Source: Candidatus Hadersleviella danica
Lineage (GTDB): Bacteria; Chloroflexota; Anaerolineae; Promineifilales; Promineifilaceae
Assembly (NCBI GenBank): GCA_016711405.1
Contig: JADJSZ010000012.1
Location: 62,001 to 126,000 of the forward strand
Direction: 5' to 3'
Length of the DNA: 64,000 nt
Position 1 is the first letter of the stretch; each line of letters begins with the position of its first letter. The translations under genes and the position numbers were made by a program. The notes below the pieces were generated by a model. That model had not been told where the DNA came from. It searched no databases and was given only the letters and a program-made list of their open reading frames with translations. Positions 40,178 through 47,844 of this stretch are shown here, piece by piece.

Positions 40178-40342
40178 ATGACAACGAATATGTTTAACGA
40201 AACGCTTGCCCAACTCAAAGCACTTGACCCCGAGAAGGTGCAGGCGCAAAACAATCGGGAAATAAAACGGCCGCTCCCTTTTCGGAGCGGCCGTTTTATT
40301 CCCCACACCCATCATAATGCCAACAGGGTGACTGGCCGCTAA
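40178..40342 (+). CDS. Possible 54-residue ORF overlapping a terminator
   Basis: ATG at 40178 is preceded by AGAGGG. The first 30 residues (MTTNMFNETLAQLKALDPEK, VQAQNNREIK) look like a real amphipathic protein N-terminus. After that the frame runs through the hairpin at 40261-40300 (RPLPFRSGRFIP), which no functional gene should need. It is probably the decayed 5' end of a gene cut off by the terminator, or a short peptide. Confidence 0.35.
   Translation: MTTNMFNETLAQLKALDPEKVQAQNNREIKRPLPFRSGRFIPHTHHNANRVTGR
40261..40300. terminator. Bidirectional terminator between the DnaA-box locus and pheS
   Basis: A 17-bp perfect stem (AATAAAACGGCCGCTCC and its complement) with a six-base loop and A/T tails on both sides. 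It serves pheS on the minus strand. Confidence 0.9.
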
Positions 40343-41364
40343 AACTGTTCGAGGAAGCGCAAATCGTTGCCCCAGAAGTAGCGGATGTCCTCAATGCCGT
40401 ACTTGAGCATGGCAATGCGCTCTGGCCCCATGCCGAAGGCGTAGCCACTGTACTCCTCGGGGTCGTAGCCGCCGTTGCGGAACACGTTGGGATGCACCAT
40501 GCCACAGCCGAGAATTTCCAGCCAGCCGCTGTGCTTGCACACATTACAGCCGTTGCCGTTGCACAAAATGCACTCCACGTCCATCTCCGCGCTCGGCTCG
40601 GTGAAGGGGAAATAGTTGGCGCGGAAGCGCACCTTGCGCTGTTCGCCGAACATGCGCCGGGCAAAGCTGGTCAGCGTCCCTTTTAGGTCGGCGAAGGTAA
40701 TGTTTTTGCCCACGGCCAACCCTTCAACTTGGTGGAACTGAATCTCACTGCGGGCGGTGATTTGCTCGTAGCGGTAGCACATGCCGGGCAAAATCACGCG
40801 AATGGCCTCGGGGGCGTAGGTGCGCATGGCGTGGATTTGGCCGGGGCTGGTGTGCGTTCGCAAAATCACGCCGGGGGTGAGGGTGTGGAAGGTGTCCCAC
40901 ATATCCCGTGCGGGGTGGTGCTGGGGAATGTTGAGCAGTTCAAAGTTGTACTCATCCGTTTCCACATCGCGGCTACGGAACACTTGGAAGCCCATATCGG
41001 CCCAGATTTTGTAGATTTCGCGTAGGGTTTTGGTGGCGACATGAAGGTTGCCGTGGGTAGTTGACCGTCCGGGGAGGGTCACGTCGAGGGTGTCACGGGC
41101 AATGGCGGCTTCGATTTCGGCCAGTTTGAGGTGTTCGGCACGGCCGTCATACGCCTGTTGCAATGCCTCCTTGACCTCGTTGACCCGTTTGCCAAAGGCA
41201 GGGCGCTCTTCGGGGGACAGTCCCCCCACTTGCCGGGTGAGGAGTTGCACGGAGCCTTTACGGCCGAGGGTATCGCGATACCACGCCTCGAGGACGGCCG
41301 TGGAAGCGGCCGTTTCCAGCGTGGTCAGGGCATCTTGGTAGAGTTGGTCTAACTGCTCAATCAT
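40339..41364 (-). CDS. pheS: Phenylalanyl-tRNA synthetase alpha subunit
   Basis: 341 residues of class II synthetase. N-terminal coiled coil, motif 1 near HHPARDMWDTFHTLTPG, motif 2 (LRTHTSPGQIHAM...RYEQITARSEIQFHQVEG) and motif 3 (GMGPERIAMLKYGIEDIRYF). CILCNGNGCNVCKHSGWLEI is the cysteine-containing insert seen in many PheS. The beta-subunit gene pheT normally follows directly, but here pheS is ended by a terminator 40 bp on, so pheT must lie elsewhere. No T-box or Phe leader was found upstream. Confidence 0.95.
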   Translation of the reverse strand: MIEQLDQLYQDALTTLETAASTAVLEAWYRDTLGRKGSVQLLTRQVGGLSPEERPAFGKRVNEVKEALQQAYDGRAEHLKLAEIEAAIARDTLDVTLPGRSTTHGNLHVATKTLREIYKIWADMGFQVFRSRDVETDEYNFELLNIPQHHPARDMWDTFHTLTPGVILRTHTSPGQIHAMRTYAPEAIRVILPGMCYRYEQITARSEIQFHQVEGLAVGKNITFADLKGTLTSFARRMFGEQRKVRFRANYFPFTEPSAEMDVECILCNGNGCNVCKHSGWLEILGCGMVHPNVFRNGGYDPEEYSGYAFGMGPERIAMLKYGIEDIRYFWGNDLRFLEQF

Positions 41365-41365
41365 G

Positions 41366-41490
41366 GGGGTTAGTGGTTACTCGTTATTGGTTATTGGGTG
41401 GAGATAGAGTGTAGAGATAGTGATAGAGGCGTACATGGTTGGCTTATTAGTCACTACATTTCCTCTATCTCTATCTCCCGTCTCTACCTG
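41366..41490. repeat. Family B words and a degenerate gagatagag palindrome
   Basis: agtggttactcgttattggtt (41371-41394), then gagatagagtgtagagatag facing cctctatctctatctccc. The latter resembles the interior of MITE copies 1 and 3 without the GTAACTATTCAG ends. Confidence 0.65.
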
Positions 41491-41506
41491 ATTTTAGCAG
41501 AGAAAC

Positions 41507-41534
41507 AAAAAAAACGCGGCTTGTCGCCGCGTTT
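41507..41534 (-). terminator. Terminator of the rpmF-fab-nusB-nudix operon
   Basis: AAACGCGGC, loop of five, GCCGCGTTT, then a long T run on the minus strand, 20 bp beyond the Nudix-like stop codon. Confidence 0.9.
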
Positions 41535-41554
41535 CGGTGGGGGGAATTTATGAT

Positions 41555-42067
41555 TTAGCTCATACGGCCGATGGCTAACTGGACGGCATCGTACCCAAAT
41601 TGCATTTGTTCACGGCCTAGTTTGGCCACAGGGAGCCATTCAGGTTTGGCGGCGGTGTCAAAATCAATCAGGTTGGAGCGGCCGTTGAGCGGCCGTTCCA
41701 GCATGTAATAAGCCACACTGAGTCGCCATGCCCGCTTTTGGCCATCCAACACCATTTCTTCACGCATGAGCAACAGGTGGTGGACGACGGGCGAAATACC
41801 CGTGGCGGCATAGACCAATTGGCGCAACGCTTGGCTGGGGGGTTGCTCGGCCGCAAAACGGCCGCCCAAGGGGTAAAACAGCCCTGTTTGCGGCTCAACT
41901 TGCAGTAAAACGCGGTTATTTTCGATGAGGATGCCGTAGACGGCGAGGGAAAATTGGAGCGAGGCAGGGGGGACGGGAGTCAGCCGGCCGTGCAAATCGG
42001 CACAAAAGACGGCCGTTTCGGCAGAACTTTGTCCCCCAGTCCCAGAGAAGGCTTCCACTTCCAACAT
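41555..42067 (-). CDS. Nudix-fold protein with degenerate Nudix box
   Basis: 170 residues. The fold is suggested by LAVYGILIENNRVLLQVEPQ, then GLFYPLGGRFAAEQPPSQAL and later WRLSVAYYMLERPL. The expected REUxEExGU segment reads RQLVYAATGI, so the metal-binding glutamates are missing. It is probably not a pyrophosphohydrolase and may bind a nucleotide as a regulator, as in NrtR-type sensors; that is inference. It is the last gene of the operon, eight bases after nusB. Confidence 0.7.
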   Translation of the reverse strand: MLEVEAFSGTGGQSSAETAVFCADLHGRLTPVPPASLQFSLAVYGILIENNRVLLQVEPQTGLFYPLGGRFAAEQPPSQALRQLVYAATGISPVVHHLLLMREEMVLDGQKRAWRLSVAYYMLERPLNGRSNLIDFDTAAKPEWLPVAKLGREQMQFGYDAVQLAIGRMS

Positions 42068-42074
42068 CAGAGGC

Positions 42075-42560
42075 TCACAGTTGCGGCAGAGCTACGGCCG
42101 CCAAATCTAAAATCTCCTCCCGCAACAAATCCGATTCATCGGCCAAAGTTCCCAACACCCCATTGATAAAGCGGGGCGCACTATCGGAGCCATACGTTTT
42201 GGCCAGTTCCACCGCCTCGTTAATAGCTACTTTGACAGGTGTTTCCCCGTCTACCAAAAACTCAAAAATGGCCATGCGCAGGATGTTGCGGTCTATGACC
42301 GCCATTTGATCCAACGGCCACTCAGGGGCATAACGGGCAATCACCTTGTCCATCTGCTCCAAATGGTGCAAAACACCCATCACCAATTGCGAAGCAAAAA
42401 GCGACCCCGCCTTTTCCATCGGCTTGTCTTGTTCGTTCATCTCTTGGAAGCGTCGTGCCAAAACTTCGCCAGCGGGATGTTCGGCGAGGTCGTATTCGTA
42501 TAAGACTTCCAGAGTTAAGCGACGCGCACGCCGCCTTGTCCTCATGTTATGACCGTCCAT
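42075..42560 (-). CDS. nusB: Transcription antitermination factor NusB
   Basis: 161 residues, all helical. RTRRRARRLTLEVLYEYDLA is the basic N-terminal boxA-RNA-binding region, and DRNILRMAIFEFLVDGETP..VAINEAVELAKTYGSDSAPRF is the family core, including the NusE contact. It works on rRNA transcription with S10/NusE. The first ATG (42560) lies 24 bases after the Asp23 stop; a second ATG five codons on is possible. Confidence 0.95.
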   Translation of the reverse strand: MDGHNMRTRRRARRLTLEVLYEYDLAEHPAGEVLARRFQEMNEQDKPMEKAGSLFASQLVMGVLHHLEQMDKVIARYAPEWPLDQMAVIDRNILRMAIFEFLVDGETPVKVAINEAVELAKTYGSDSAPRFINGVLGTLADESDLLREEILDLAAVALPQL

Positions 42561-42583
42561 GACTACTTTACTTCTCGCCGCGA

Positions 42584-42937
42584 CTATGCGGCTTGGTCGG
42601 GTTGATAGGTGACATCTTCCACATGAATGTTGACCGCTTCGACAGGAATGCCCACCATCTGATCCATTGCCTCGATGATAGCTCCTTGTAAGGTGCGACT
42701 AGCTTGCCTTATATTACCACGAGGATCCATAAAAACATAAATATCAAAAATAAGTTTGCTGTTTTCGTAGTGCAACACCACCCCCTCTTGTTTGATGGCG
42801 CGGCTAAATAGCCGCCCCGAGGGGGGATTGCCCATCTTGGTCACTGTTTCGTTGGCCGAAACAACCAAGCGGGCGATGGTGGCTATGACTTCGGGGGCCA
42901 CTTCAATGCGGCCGAGGCTAATGGTTTCTTCTGTCAT
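42584..42937 (-). CDS. Asp23/Gls24 family protein
   Basis: 117 residues: MTEETISLGRIEVAPEVIAT, IARLVVSANETVTKMGN, GVVLHYENSKLIFDIYVFMD, IIEAMDQMVGIPVEAVNIHV. The family is widespread upstream of nusB in Gram-positive-type genomes; in staphylococci a member is linked to the cell envelope stress response, but its role here is unknown. The longer frame to 43075 is translated agtgctgag repeat (HSALSTQHSALST), so I start at 42937. Confidence 0.88.
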   Translation of the reverse strand: MTEETISLGRIEVAPEVIATIARLVVSANETVTKMGNPPSGRLFSRAIKQEGVVLHYENSKLIFDIYVFMDPRGNIRQASRTLQGAIIEAMDQMVGIPVEAVNIHVEDVTYQPDQAA

Positions 42938-42939
42938 AG

Positions 42940-42973
42940 TTGAAAGTGCTGAGTGCTGAGTGCTGAGTTCACT
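42940..42973. repeat. agtgctgag words (family D)
   Basis: Four copies of gtgctgagt directly before the Asp23 start codon, between fabG and asp23. Confidence 0.75.
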
Positions 42974-42986
42974 CAGTACGGCTATG

Positions 42987-43733
42987 CTACATGGCCAAAC
43001 CGCCATCCACACGGATGGTTTCGCCTGTGATAAAGGCGGCTCGTTCGGAGGCAAGAAAAGTGACCATGTATGCAATTTCTTCGGGCTTGCCCATACGGCC
43101 GAGCGGCGTATTCTCCATTGTCCACTTTAACATATCGGCGGGCAAATCGGATGTGAGGGCGGTGGGGATAAAGCCGGGGGCGATGGCATTGACGGTGATG
43201 CCACGGGAGCCAACTTCTTTGGCAAACGCCTTGGTAAAGCCAATCATCCCCGCTTTGGAGGCGGCGTAGTTGGTTTGCCCCGCTTGCCCCACCAAACCCA
43301 CAATGGAGGTGATGTTGATGATTCGGCCGCCTTGTTTGCGACGAATCATCGGCCGTGCCACCGCCTTGCAACAGTTAAAGACGCTCTTGAGGTTCACATC
43401 AAGTACCTCGTCCCACTGCTCTTCTTTCATCGTCATCAGCAAGGTGTCGCGGGTGGTTCCTGCGTTGTTCACCAAAATATCCACATGGCCATAGGTTTCG
43501 ATGGCCGCTTTAACCAGCTTTTCAGCATCTTCAAAGAGGGCGACATTGGCTTGCACGGCCGTGGCCTCTCCACCCGCCGCTACAATCGCGGCTACCACCT
43601 CATCGGCCGCGTCGCTGTTGCTGTTGTAATTGATAACAACTTTGGCTCCCTGCGCGGCCAAATCTTCGGCAATGGCCCGACCAATTCCACGCGAGGCTCC
43701 TGTGACAATGGCGATTTTTCCTGCTAATAACAT
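42987..43733 (-). CDS. fabG: 3-oxoacyl-[ACP] reductase
   Basis: A 248-residue classical SDR that reduces 3-oxoacyl-ACP with NADPH. TGASRGIGRA (residues 10-19), NNAGTTRD, catalytic Ser in INITSIVG and YAASKAG (Tyr-Lys) are all present, and the C-terminus ITGETIRVDGGLAM is typical. I start at 43733 (MLLAGKIAIVTG); the longer frame is repeat. It follows fabD in a fatty-acid synthesis operon that lacks plsX, fabH, acpP and fabF within the window. Confidence 0.95.
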   Translation of the reverse strand: MLLAGKIAIVTGASRGIGRAIAEDLAAQGAKVVINYNSNSDAADEVVAAIVAAGGEATAVQANVALFEDAEKLVKAAIETYGHVDILVNNAGTTRDTLLMTMKEEQWDEVLDVNLKSVFNCCKAVARPMIRRKQGGRIINITSIVGLVGQAGQTNYAASKAGMIGFTKAFAKEVGSRGITVNAIAPGFIPTALTSDLPADMLKWTMENTPLGRMGKPEEIAYMVTFLASERAAFITGETIRVDGGLAM

Positions 43734-43738
43734 GAGTT

Positions 43739-43862
43739 TTTCAATGAGCAATGAGTAATGAACAATGAACAAATGGGGTCATGGAACTTGTGAGCCAATG
43801 ACAAATGACAAATGACAAATGACCCCCAAAATCTATCGTCCCTAGTCCCCTGTCCCTAGTCC
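43739..43862. repeat. Families L, K and E words
   Basis: aatgagcaatgagtaatgaac (43743-43771), aatgacaaatgacaaatgac (43797-43823) and cctagtcccctgtccc (43843-43862). The last block encodes the C-terminus FGLGTGD of fabD. Confidence 0.75.
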
Positions 43863-44756
43863 AAAAGACACTCGTTTCACGCTCCGCTCAATTCGTTTCA
43901 TCAGATTTTGTAGCGTATCCCCTGCGCCGATTTCGACAACTGTATCTACGCCTTGGGCGACGAGGTATTGCATGGATTCGGTCCAGCGCACGGAGCCAGT
44001 GAGTTGGGTGGTGAGTTCGGCGCGAATTGCTTCGGCCGTGGTTAGGGGTGCGGCCGTGGTGTTGCCAATGACAGGCACGCGGGGTGGGGCAATGGGGGTG
44101 GCGGCCACGGCCGCCGCAAAATCCCCAGCGGCCGAGGCCATGAGCGGGGAGTGGGCGGCGATGGTAATGGGCAAGGCGACGATACGCTTAACCCCAGCGG
44201 CCGTGAGCAAGGCTGTGGCCGCTTGCACAGCGGCCGTGCCCCCCGAAATGACAATTTGGCCGGGGCAGTTGTCGTTGGCAATCTGCACCACCTCGCCTGT
44301 TTCGGTTTGGGCCGAGAGGCACGCTTGGCGCACTGTGTCTGGGTCGGCCGCCAACACGGCCGCCATGCTCCCCGGCTGTTCTGTGCCCGCCCGCTTCATC
44401 AATTCCCCACGGGTGCGCACAAGGCGCAAGCCATCCGCAAAAGAGAGGCTCCCTGCGGCGACGAGGGCGGAAAGTTCGCCCAAACTGTGCCCCGCCACAA
44501 AATCAGGGGCGGGCCAGCCAGCCGCTTGCACGGCCGCCAAGGTGGCCATGCTGGTCACAAACAAGGCGGGTTGCTGGTTCACCGTATCGGTCAGCTGCTC
44601 TTCAGGGCCATCAAAGCAGAGTTGGGAGAGGGCAAAGCCGAGGAGGTCATCTGCTTGCTGGAAGAGTTCGCGGGCAGAAGGAACGCGCTCGTATAATTCG
44701 CGCCCCATTCCCACAACTTGGGAACCTTGGCCGGGGTAGAGGTGGGCGATGGACAT
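43842..44756 (-). CDS. fabD: Malonyl-CoA:ACP transacylase
   Basis: 304 residues. YPGQGSQVVGMGRELYERV near the N-terminus, the nucleophile elbow FVAGHSLGELSALVAAG (Ser about 93), a catalytic His in TIAAHSPLM, and Gln in the PGQG motif. It loads malonate on acyl carrier protein. The last seven residues are repeat-derived. It lies between rpmF and fabG. Confidence 0.95.
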   Translation of the reverse strand: MSIAHLYPGQGSQVVGMGRELYERVPSARELFQQADDLLGFALSQLCFDGPEEQLTDTVNQQPALFVTSMATLAAVQAAGWPAPDFVAGHSLGELSALVAAGSLSFADGLRLVRTRGELMKRAGTEQPGSMAAVLAADPDTVRQACLSAQTETGEVVQIANDNCPGQIVISGGTAAVQAATALLTAAGVKRIVALPITIAAHSPLMASAAGDFAAAVAATPIAPPRVPVIGNTTAAPLTTAEAIRAELTTQLTGSVRWTESMQYLVAQGVDTVVEIGAGDTLQNLMKRIERSVKRVSFGLGTGD

Positions 44757-44761
44757 AAGGG

Positions 44762-44916
44762 TGGTATTGGTTACTCGTTACTCGTTATTGGTTATTGGTG
44801 TATATGAGTAACGAGTAACGAATAACTCAGTAACAAATAACCCAGTAACGGTTAATAATAAAAAAAGAGATTAGAGATAGGAGATAGTATCATCTCTTAT
44901 CTCTAATCTCCAGTTT
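44762..44916. repeat. Family B hairpin and gagattagagatagg hairpin
   Basis: gttactcgttactcgttattgg pairs with taacgagtaacgaataac (44762-44850). A second stem, gagattagagataggagatag with ctatctctaatctcc-type words (44868-44914), follows. No gene seen between fabD and rpmF. Confidence 0.75.
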
Positions 44917-44933
44917 TAGGGGAATAAAGAAGT

Positions 44934-45116
44934 TTATTCGTCGAGGCCGAGCATTTTGCGCCCTTGCTTGGTGCTCACGGCGCGGCGCAGGGCGTGGGGA
45001 ATGTGCATCCCATCTGCATCGGCGCAGGCAAACAGGTTCAGGGTCTTGATATTGTCATGTGTCCGCCGGCGGTCGCGGCGAGCCTTGGAAATTTTGCGTT
45101 TAGGTAATGCACCCAT
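44934..45116 (-). CDS. rpmF: 50S ribosomal protein L32, zinc-free form
   Basis: 60 residues. MGALPKRKISKARRDRRRTH is the invariant L32 N-terminus. The C-terminal half, which in most L32 proteins holds four zinc-binding cysteines, has only one (LFACADADGMHIP), so this is a zinc-independent version. It is the first gene of the rpmF-fabD-fabG operon, an association common in bacteria that ties lipid synthesis to growth. A perfect promoter lies upstream. Confidence 0.88.
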   Translation of the reverse strand: MGALPKRKISKARRDRRRTHDNIKTLNLFACADADGMHIPHALRRAVSTKQGRKMLGLDE

Positions 45117-45178
45117 GATGTTATCCTCTCTGTGGTTCTGCGTGTAATTCCGCCAATGTGCGCGGGTGGGGTCAGCAT

Positions 45179-45201
45179 AAAAAAACGGCGTTGTGCCGCC
45201 G
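45179..45201 (-). terminator. Terminator-like hairpin at the start of the rpmF transcript
   Basis: On the minus strand CGGCG, loop of six, CGCCG, then seven T. It begins two to five bases after the predicted transcription start, and no gene ends upstream. It may be a 5' stabilising or attenuating hairpin. Confidence 0.55.
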
Positions 45202-45210
45202 CGAATGAGA

Positions 45211-45238
45211 ATTATAGCTTGTGTGGGGTAGCTGTCAA
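45211..45238 (-). promoter_or_regulatory. Consensus sigma-70 promoter of the rpmF operon
   Basis: TTGACA (45233-45238), 16-bp spacer, TATAAT (45211-45216): both hexamers match exactly. About 95 bp separate the -10 box from the rpmF ATG. Confidence 0.9.
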
Positions 45239-45353
45239 GCAAAATTTTGAGTCCCTTGTCCCATGTGCCTTGTCCGAAATTATAAAAATGGCCTGAACCT
45301 CGTACACCCCATGAGCCTTTCTCGTGGCAAATCCACTGGCCGTGCCGTAAAAT

Positions 45354-46206
45354 GTGGGCATGGATTGGTTAGAACGCACATTGGCACAAACGGCTTGGGT
45401 GGTGCTGGATACCGAAACGACGGGGCTGGCACCGGGGTTGGGCAACCGCGTGGTGGAGGTGGCGGCCGTGCGGCTCGAAAACGGCCGTCGCGTGGCCGAA
45501 TTTCAGCAACTCATCAACCCCGAACGGCCGCAGGAAGCCCGCGCGGCCGAGATTACAGGCTTGGCCGATGAGCACCTGCGCGACCAACCGACCTTCGCCG
45601 AAATTGCCCCCCGTTTGCAACAGTTTTTAGAGGGCGCGGTCATCATCGCCCACAATGCCAGTTTTGATGCCAACTTTTTTGGGGCTGGAATTGGCCATTT
45701 GCCAACCCGAGGCGGCTCCGCAAGAGCCAGTGTGGCCTGCGCCGTGGCTGTGTACCTTGTTATTGGCGCGGCGCCATTTTCACTTCGGCCGTAACCATTT
45801 GGCGGGGGTGGCCAAGGCGTTGGGGGTTCCCATGCGCCGTGCCCACCGCGCCCTGAACGATGTGTATGTGACGGCCGAAATTTTTAAGCGGATGAGCAAG
45901 GAGTTGGGCGGCCGTTACCGCGCCCACACACTGGGGGATTGGATTAACTTGCAGGGAGAGGCGATTTATACGCCCGCGCCAGCGGGTGTGCCTTTGCTGG
46001 AACCATTGGCCACGGCGATGAAAAACGGCCGTGGCTTGCGCCTGCTCCTCGTTTCTCCCACAGGCTTAGACACACTCGAGGCCATCCCCCGCTACGCCAC
46101 CACCCACCAAGGCACAAACCACCTGACTGTCTATGTACCTGCCCAAAAGCAATTGCAAACCTTTCCGCTGGATCACATTTTTAGTGCCGAGTTAATTGAA
46201 GATTAG
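45354..46206 (+). CDS. DEDDh 3'-5' exonuclease, DnaQ/epsilon-like (frameshifted)
   Basis: About 283 residues. The exonuclease core is complete: VVLDTETTGL (ExoI, Asp/Glu), IIAHNASFDANF (ExoII), and HRALNDVYVTAEIF (ExoIII, His/Asp). The frame breaks at a run of six T (45672-45677); five give NFLGLELAICQPEAAPQEP and the rest follows in one frame. A C-terminal ~70-residue domain (LRLLLVSPTGLDTLEAIPRY ... FPLDHIFSAELIED) resembles WYL-type ligand-binding folds. No polymerase or helicase domain. It probably acts in proofreading or repair. Confidence 0.82.
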
Positions 46207-46283
46207 GGGTTGGTGTGCGGGCGGATGCAGGGGAGGGGCTGTTGGTATAGTGGTAATGACGAATTACGACATTTTCCCCAACC

Positions 46284-47522
46284 ATGATAATTGACCGTCG
46301 CTCATCCCACTACCCCCGTCGCGGAGGGCCATCTTGCCTGACCATTTTGTTGGTGCTGGTGGGTGGTTCGTTTTTGCTTTTTTTGGGGGTCAATGCCAAT
46401 GCGGTGATAGAGGCGATTGTGCCCACACCCACGGCCGAGCCAACCCGTTCGGCCGCTTCCTATGCCACCAGTGCCGCGCTTTACCAGCGGGATAAAGATT
46501 ACGACAAGGCGATTGCCAGCTACGAGAGTGCCATCACCCTTGACCCCGAAAATACGCAATACTACGTCGCCCTGATTAATTTGCTGACCCAAACGGGCAA
46601 TGCCGAGCAAGCGTTGTACTGGGCGGAACGGGTGTTGTTGCTCTCGCGGGATGATGACAGGGTACTCACGGCCGTCGCCGCTACTTACCTGCTTAATGGC
46701 GGCCGTTTGGCCGATATTGGCCAGCGCAACGAAGCAACCTTGCAATACCAGCGTGCGGTGGACACGGCCACCCAAGCCATCCAAATTAACGCCAACAATG
46801 CCGATGCGTATGGTTATTTGGCGGGGGCATTGATTCAGCTAGATAGGAGCAATTTTGCGGCCGCGCAAGAAATGGTGGATACGGCCGTGGCCATCAACCC
46901 CGATAGTGCCGTGGTGCGTTATTACCGCGCTGTCGTGTTGGAAAACCAAGGCTACTACCAACTTGCCATCGAAGAGTATGAAGCCGCCCGCCAGTTAGAC
47001 CCCAGCTATCTCGACCCTGCGCTGGCTCTGGCTTATAGCTACTTTTACACCGATAACCGCGCCCGCGCCATCAACATCTTGCGCGAACTCATCGAAGTAA
47101 ACCCCGCCAATGCCGATGCTTATGATGCACTGGGCTGGATGTATTTCCTGGCGGGGCAATACCCCGATGCGGAGCAGTATTTGCAAGAAGCGGTGGCTCT
47201 TGACCCCAGCCTGACTCGGGCCAAGGCCCATCTTGGCTCGGCTTATTACAAAAACTTCAACTATGTCCAAGCCATCCCCATGCTGGAAGAAGCTGTGGCG
47301 GTTTACCAAGATAATTATGAAAACGGGATTCCCCTGACTGATTCCAGCTCGCTTTATTTTATCTATCTTGGGTTTGCCTATTACCGCACCGATACAGCCC
47401 TTTGTAGCGACGCGGAACCCCTTTTCCGCCTCGTTATCGAAGCACTGGGAGAAGATAGTTTTCGGGGGCAAGATGCGTTGGTGGGGCTGAATGATTGCCG
47501 CCAAGCGGCGTTGGAGGAGTAG
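46284..47522 (+). CDS. Membrane-anchored TPR-repeat protein
   Basis: 412 residues. A single N-terminal membrane helix (CLTILLVLVGGSFLLFLGVN) and a Pro/Thr linker precede about eight tetratricopeptide repeats, such as AALYQRDKDYDKAIASYESA, AVVLENQGYYQLAIEEYEAA, LGWMYFLAGQYPDAEQYLQE and LGSAYYKNFNYVQAIPMLEE. It should be an outward-facing scaffold for protein complexes. No partner is obvious from neighbours. The DNA shows the usual CGGCCG density, so it is a resident gene. Confidence 0.88.
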   Translation: MIIDRRSSHYPRRGGPSCLTILLVLVGGSFLLFLGVNANAVIEAIVPTPTAEPTRSAASYATSAALYQRDKDYDKAIASYESAITLDPENTQYYVALINLLTQTGNAEQALYWAERVLLLSRDDDRVLTAVAATYLLNGGRLADIGQRNEATLQYQRAVDTATQAIQINANNADAYGYLAGALIQLDRSNFAAAQEMVDTAVAINPDSAVVRYYRAVVLENQGYYQLAIEEYEAARQLDPSYLDPALALAYSYFYTDNRARAINILRELIEVNPANADAYDALGWMYFLAGQYPDAEQYLQEAVALDPSLTRAKAHLGSAYYKNFNYVQAIPMLEEAVAVYQDNYENGIPLTDSSSLYFIYLGFAYYRTDTALCSDAEPLFRLVIEALGEDSFRGQDALVGLNDCRQAALEE

Positions 47523-47844
47523 GGGGGCGGGAGATGGTTCACGCTTTCCAAGAGGGTTTCTTGGCAAATTTTGACGGGGACTGGGGACAAGGGACTTGGG
47601 ACGTTTGTGACCTCGAGTCCCTAGTCCCCAGTCCCCTGTCTCCCATTGTGAAGATGGCTTGAACCATGCGGGGAAGGATTTATCAAGATGGGGAGTTTGG
47701 TTGGGAAAAGTCAGCTTTGGGGCACTAATGCAATCTATAACCTGAACCCAGTACCCTACTGTGGCTCGGCCGTTATAATTAGACGGTCGTCTTGTTTCAG
47801 GTTCTCTTCTCCGTAACCCAGTCTCCCCCTCTATAGGATTCCCC
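47523..47844. repeat. Intergenic region with a gggacaaggga hairpin (family E)
   Basis: gcaaattttgacggggactgg and a palindrome of ggggacaagggacttggg with ccctagtccccagtcccc lie at 47562-47646. The same 75-bp arrangement recurs at 61838-61912. The rest (47650-47844) shows no gene; TATAAT lies at 47775 without a good -35 box. Confidence 0.7.

Noticed and set aside
46237..46262. ggtatagtggtaatgac as the start of a tRNA
   Set aside because: It resembles a D-arm, but no anticodon or T-arm follows before the TPR gene.
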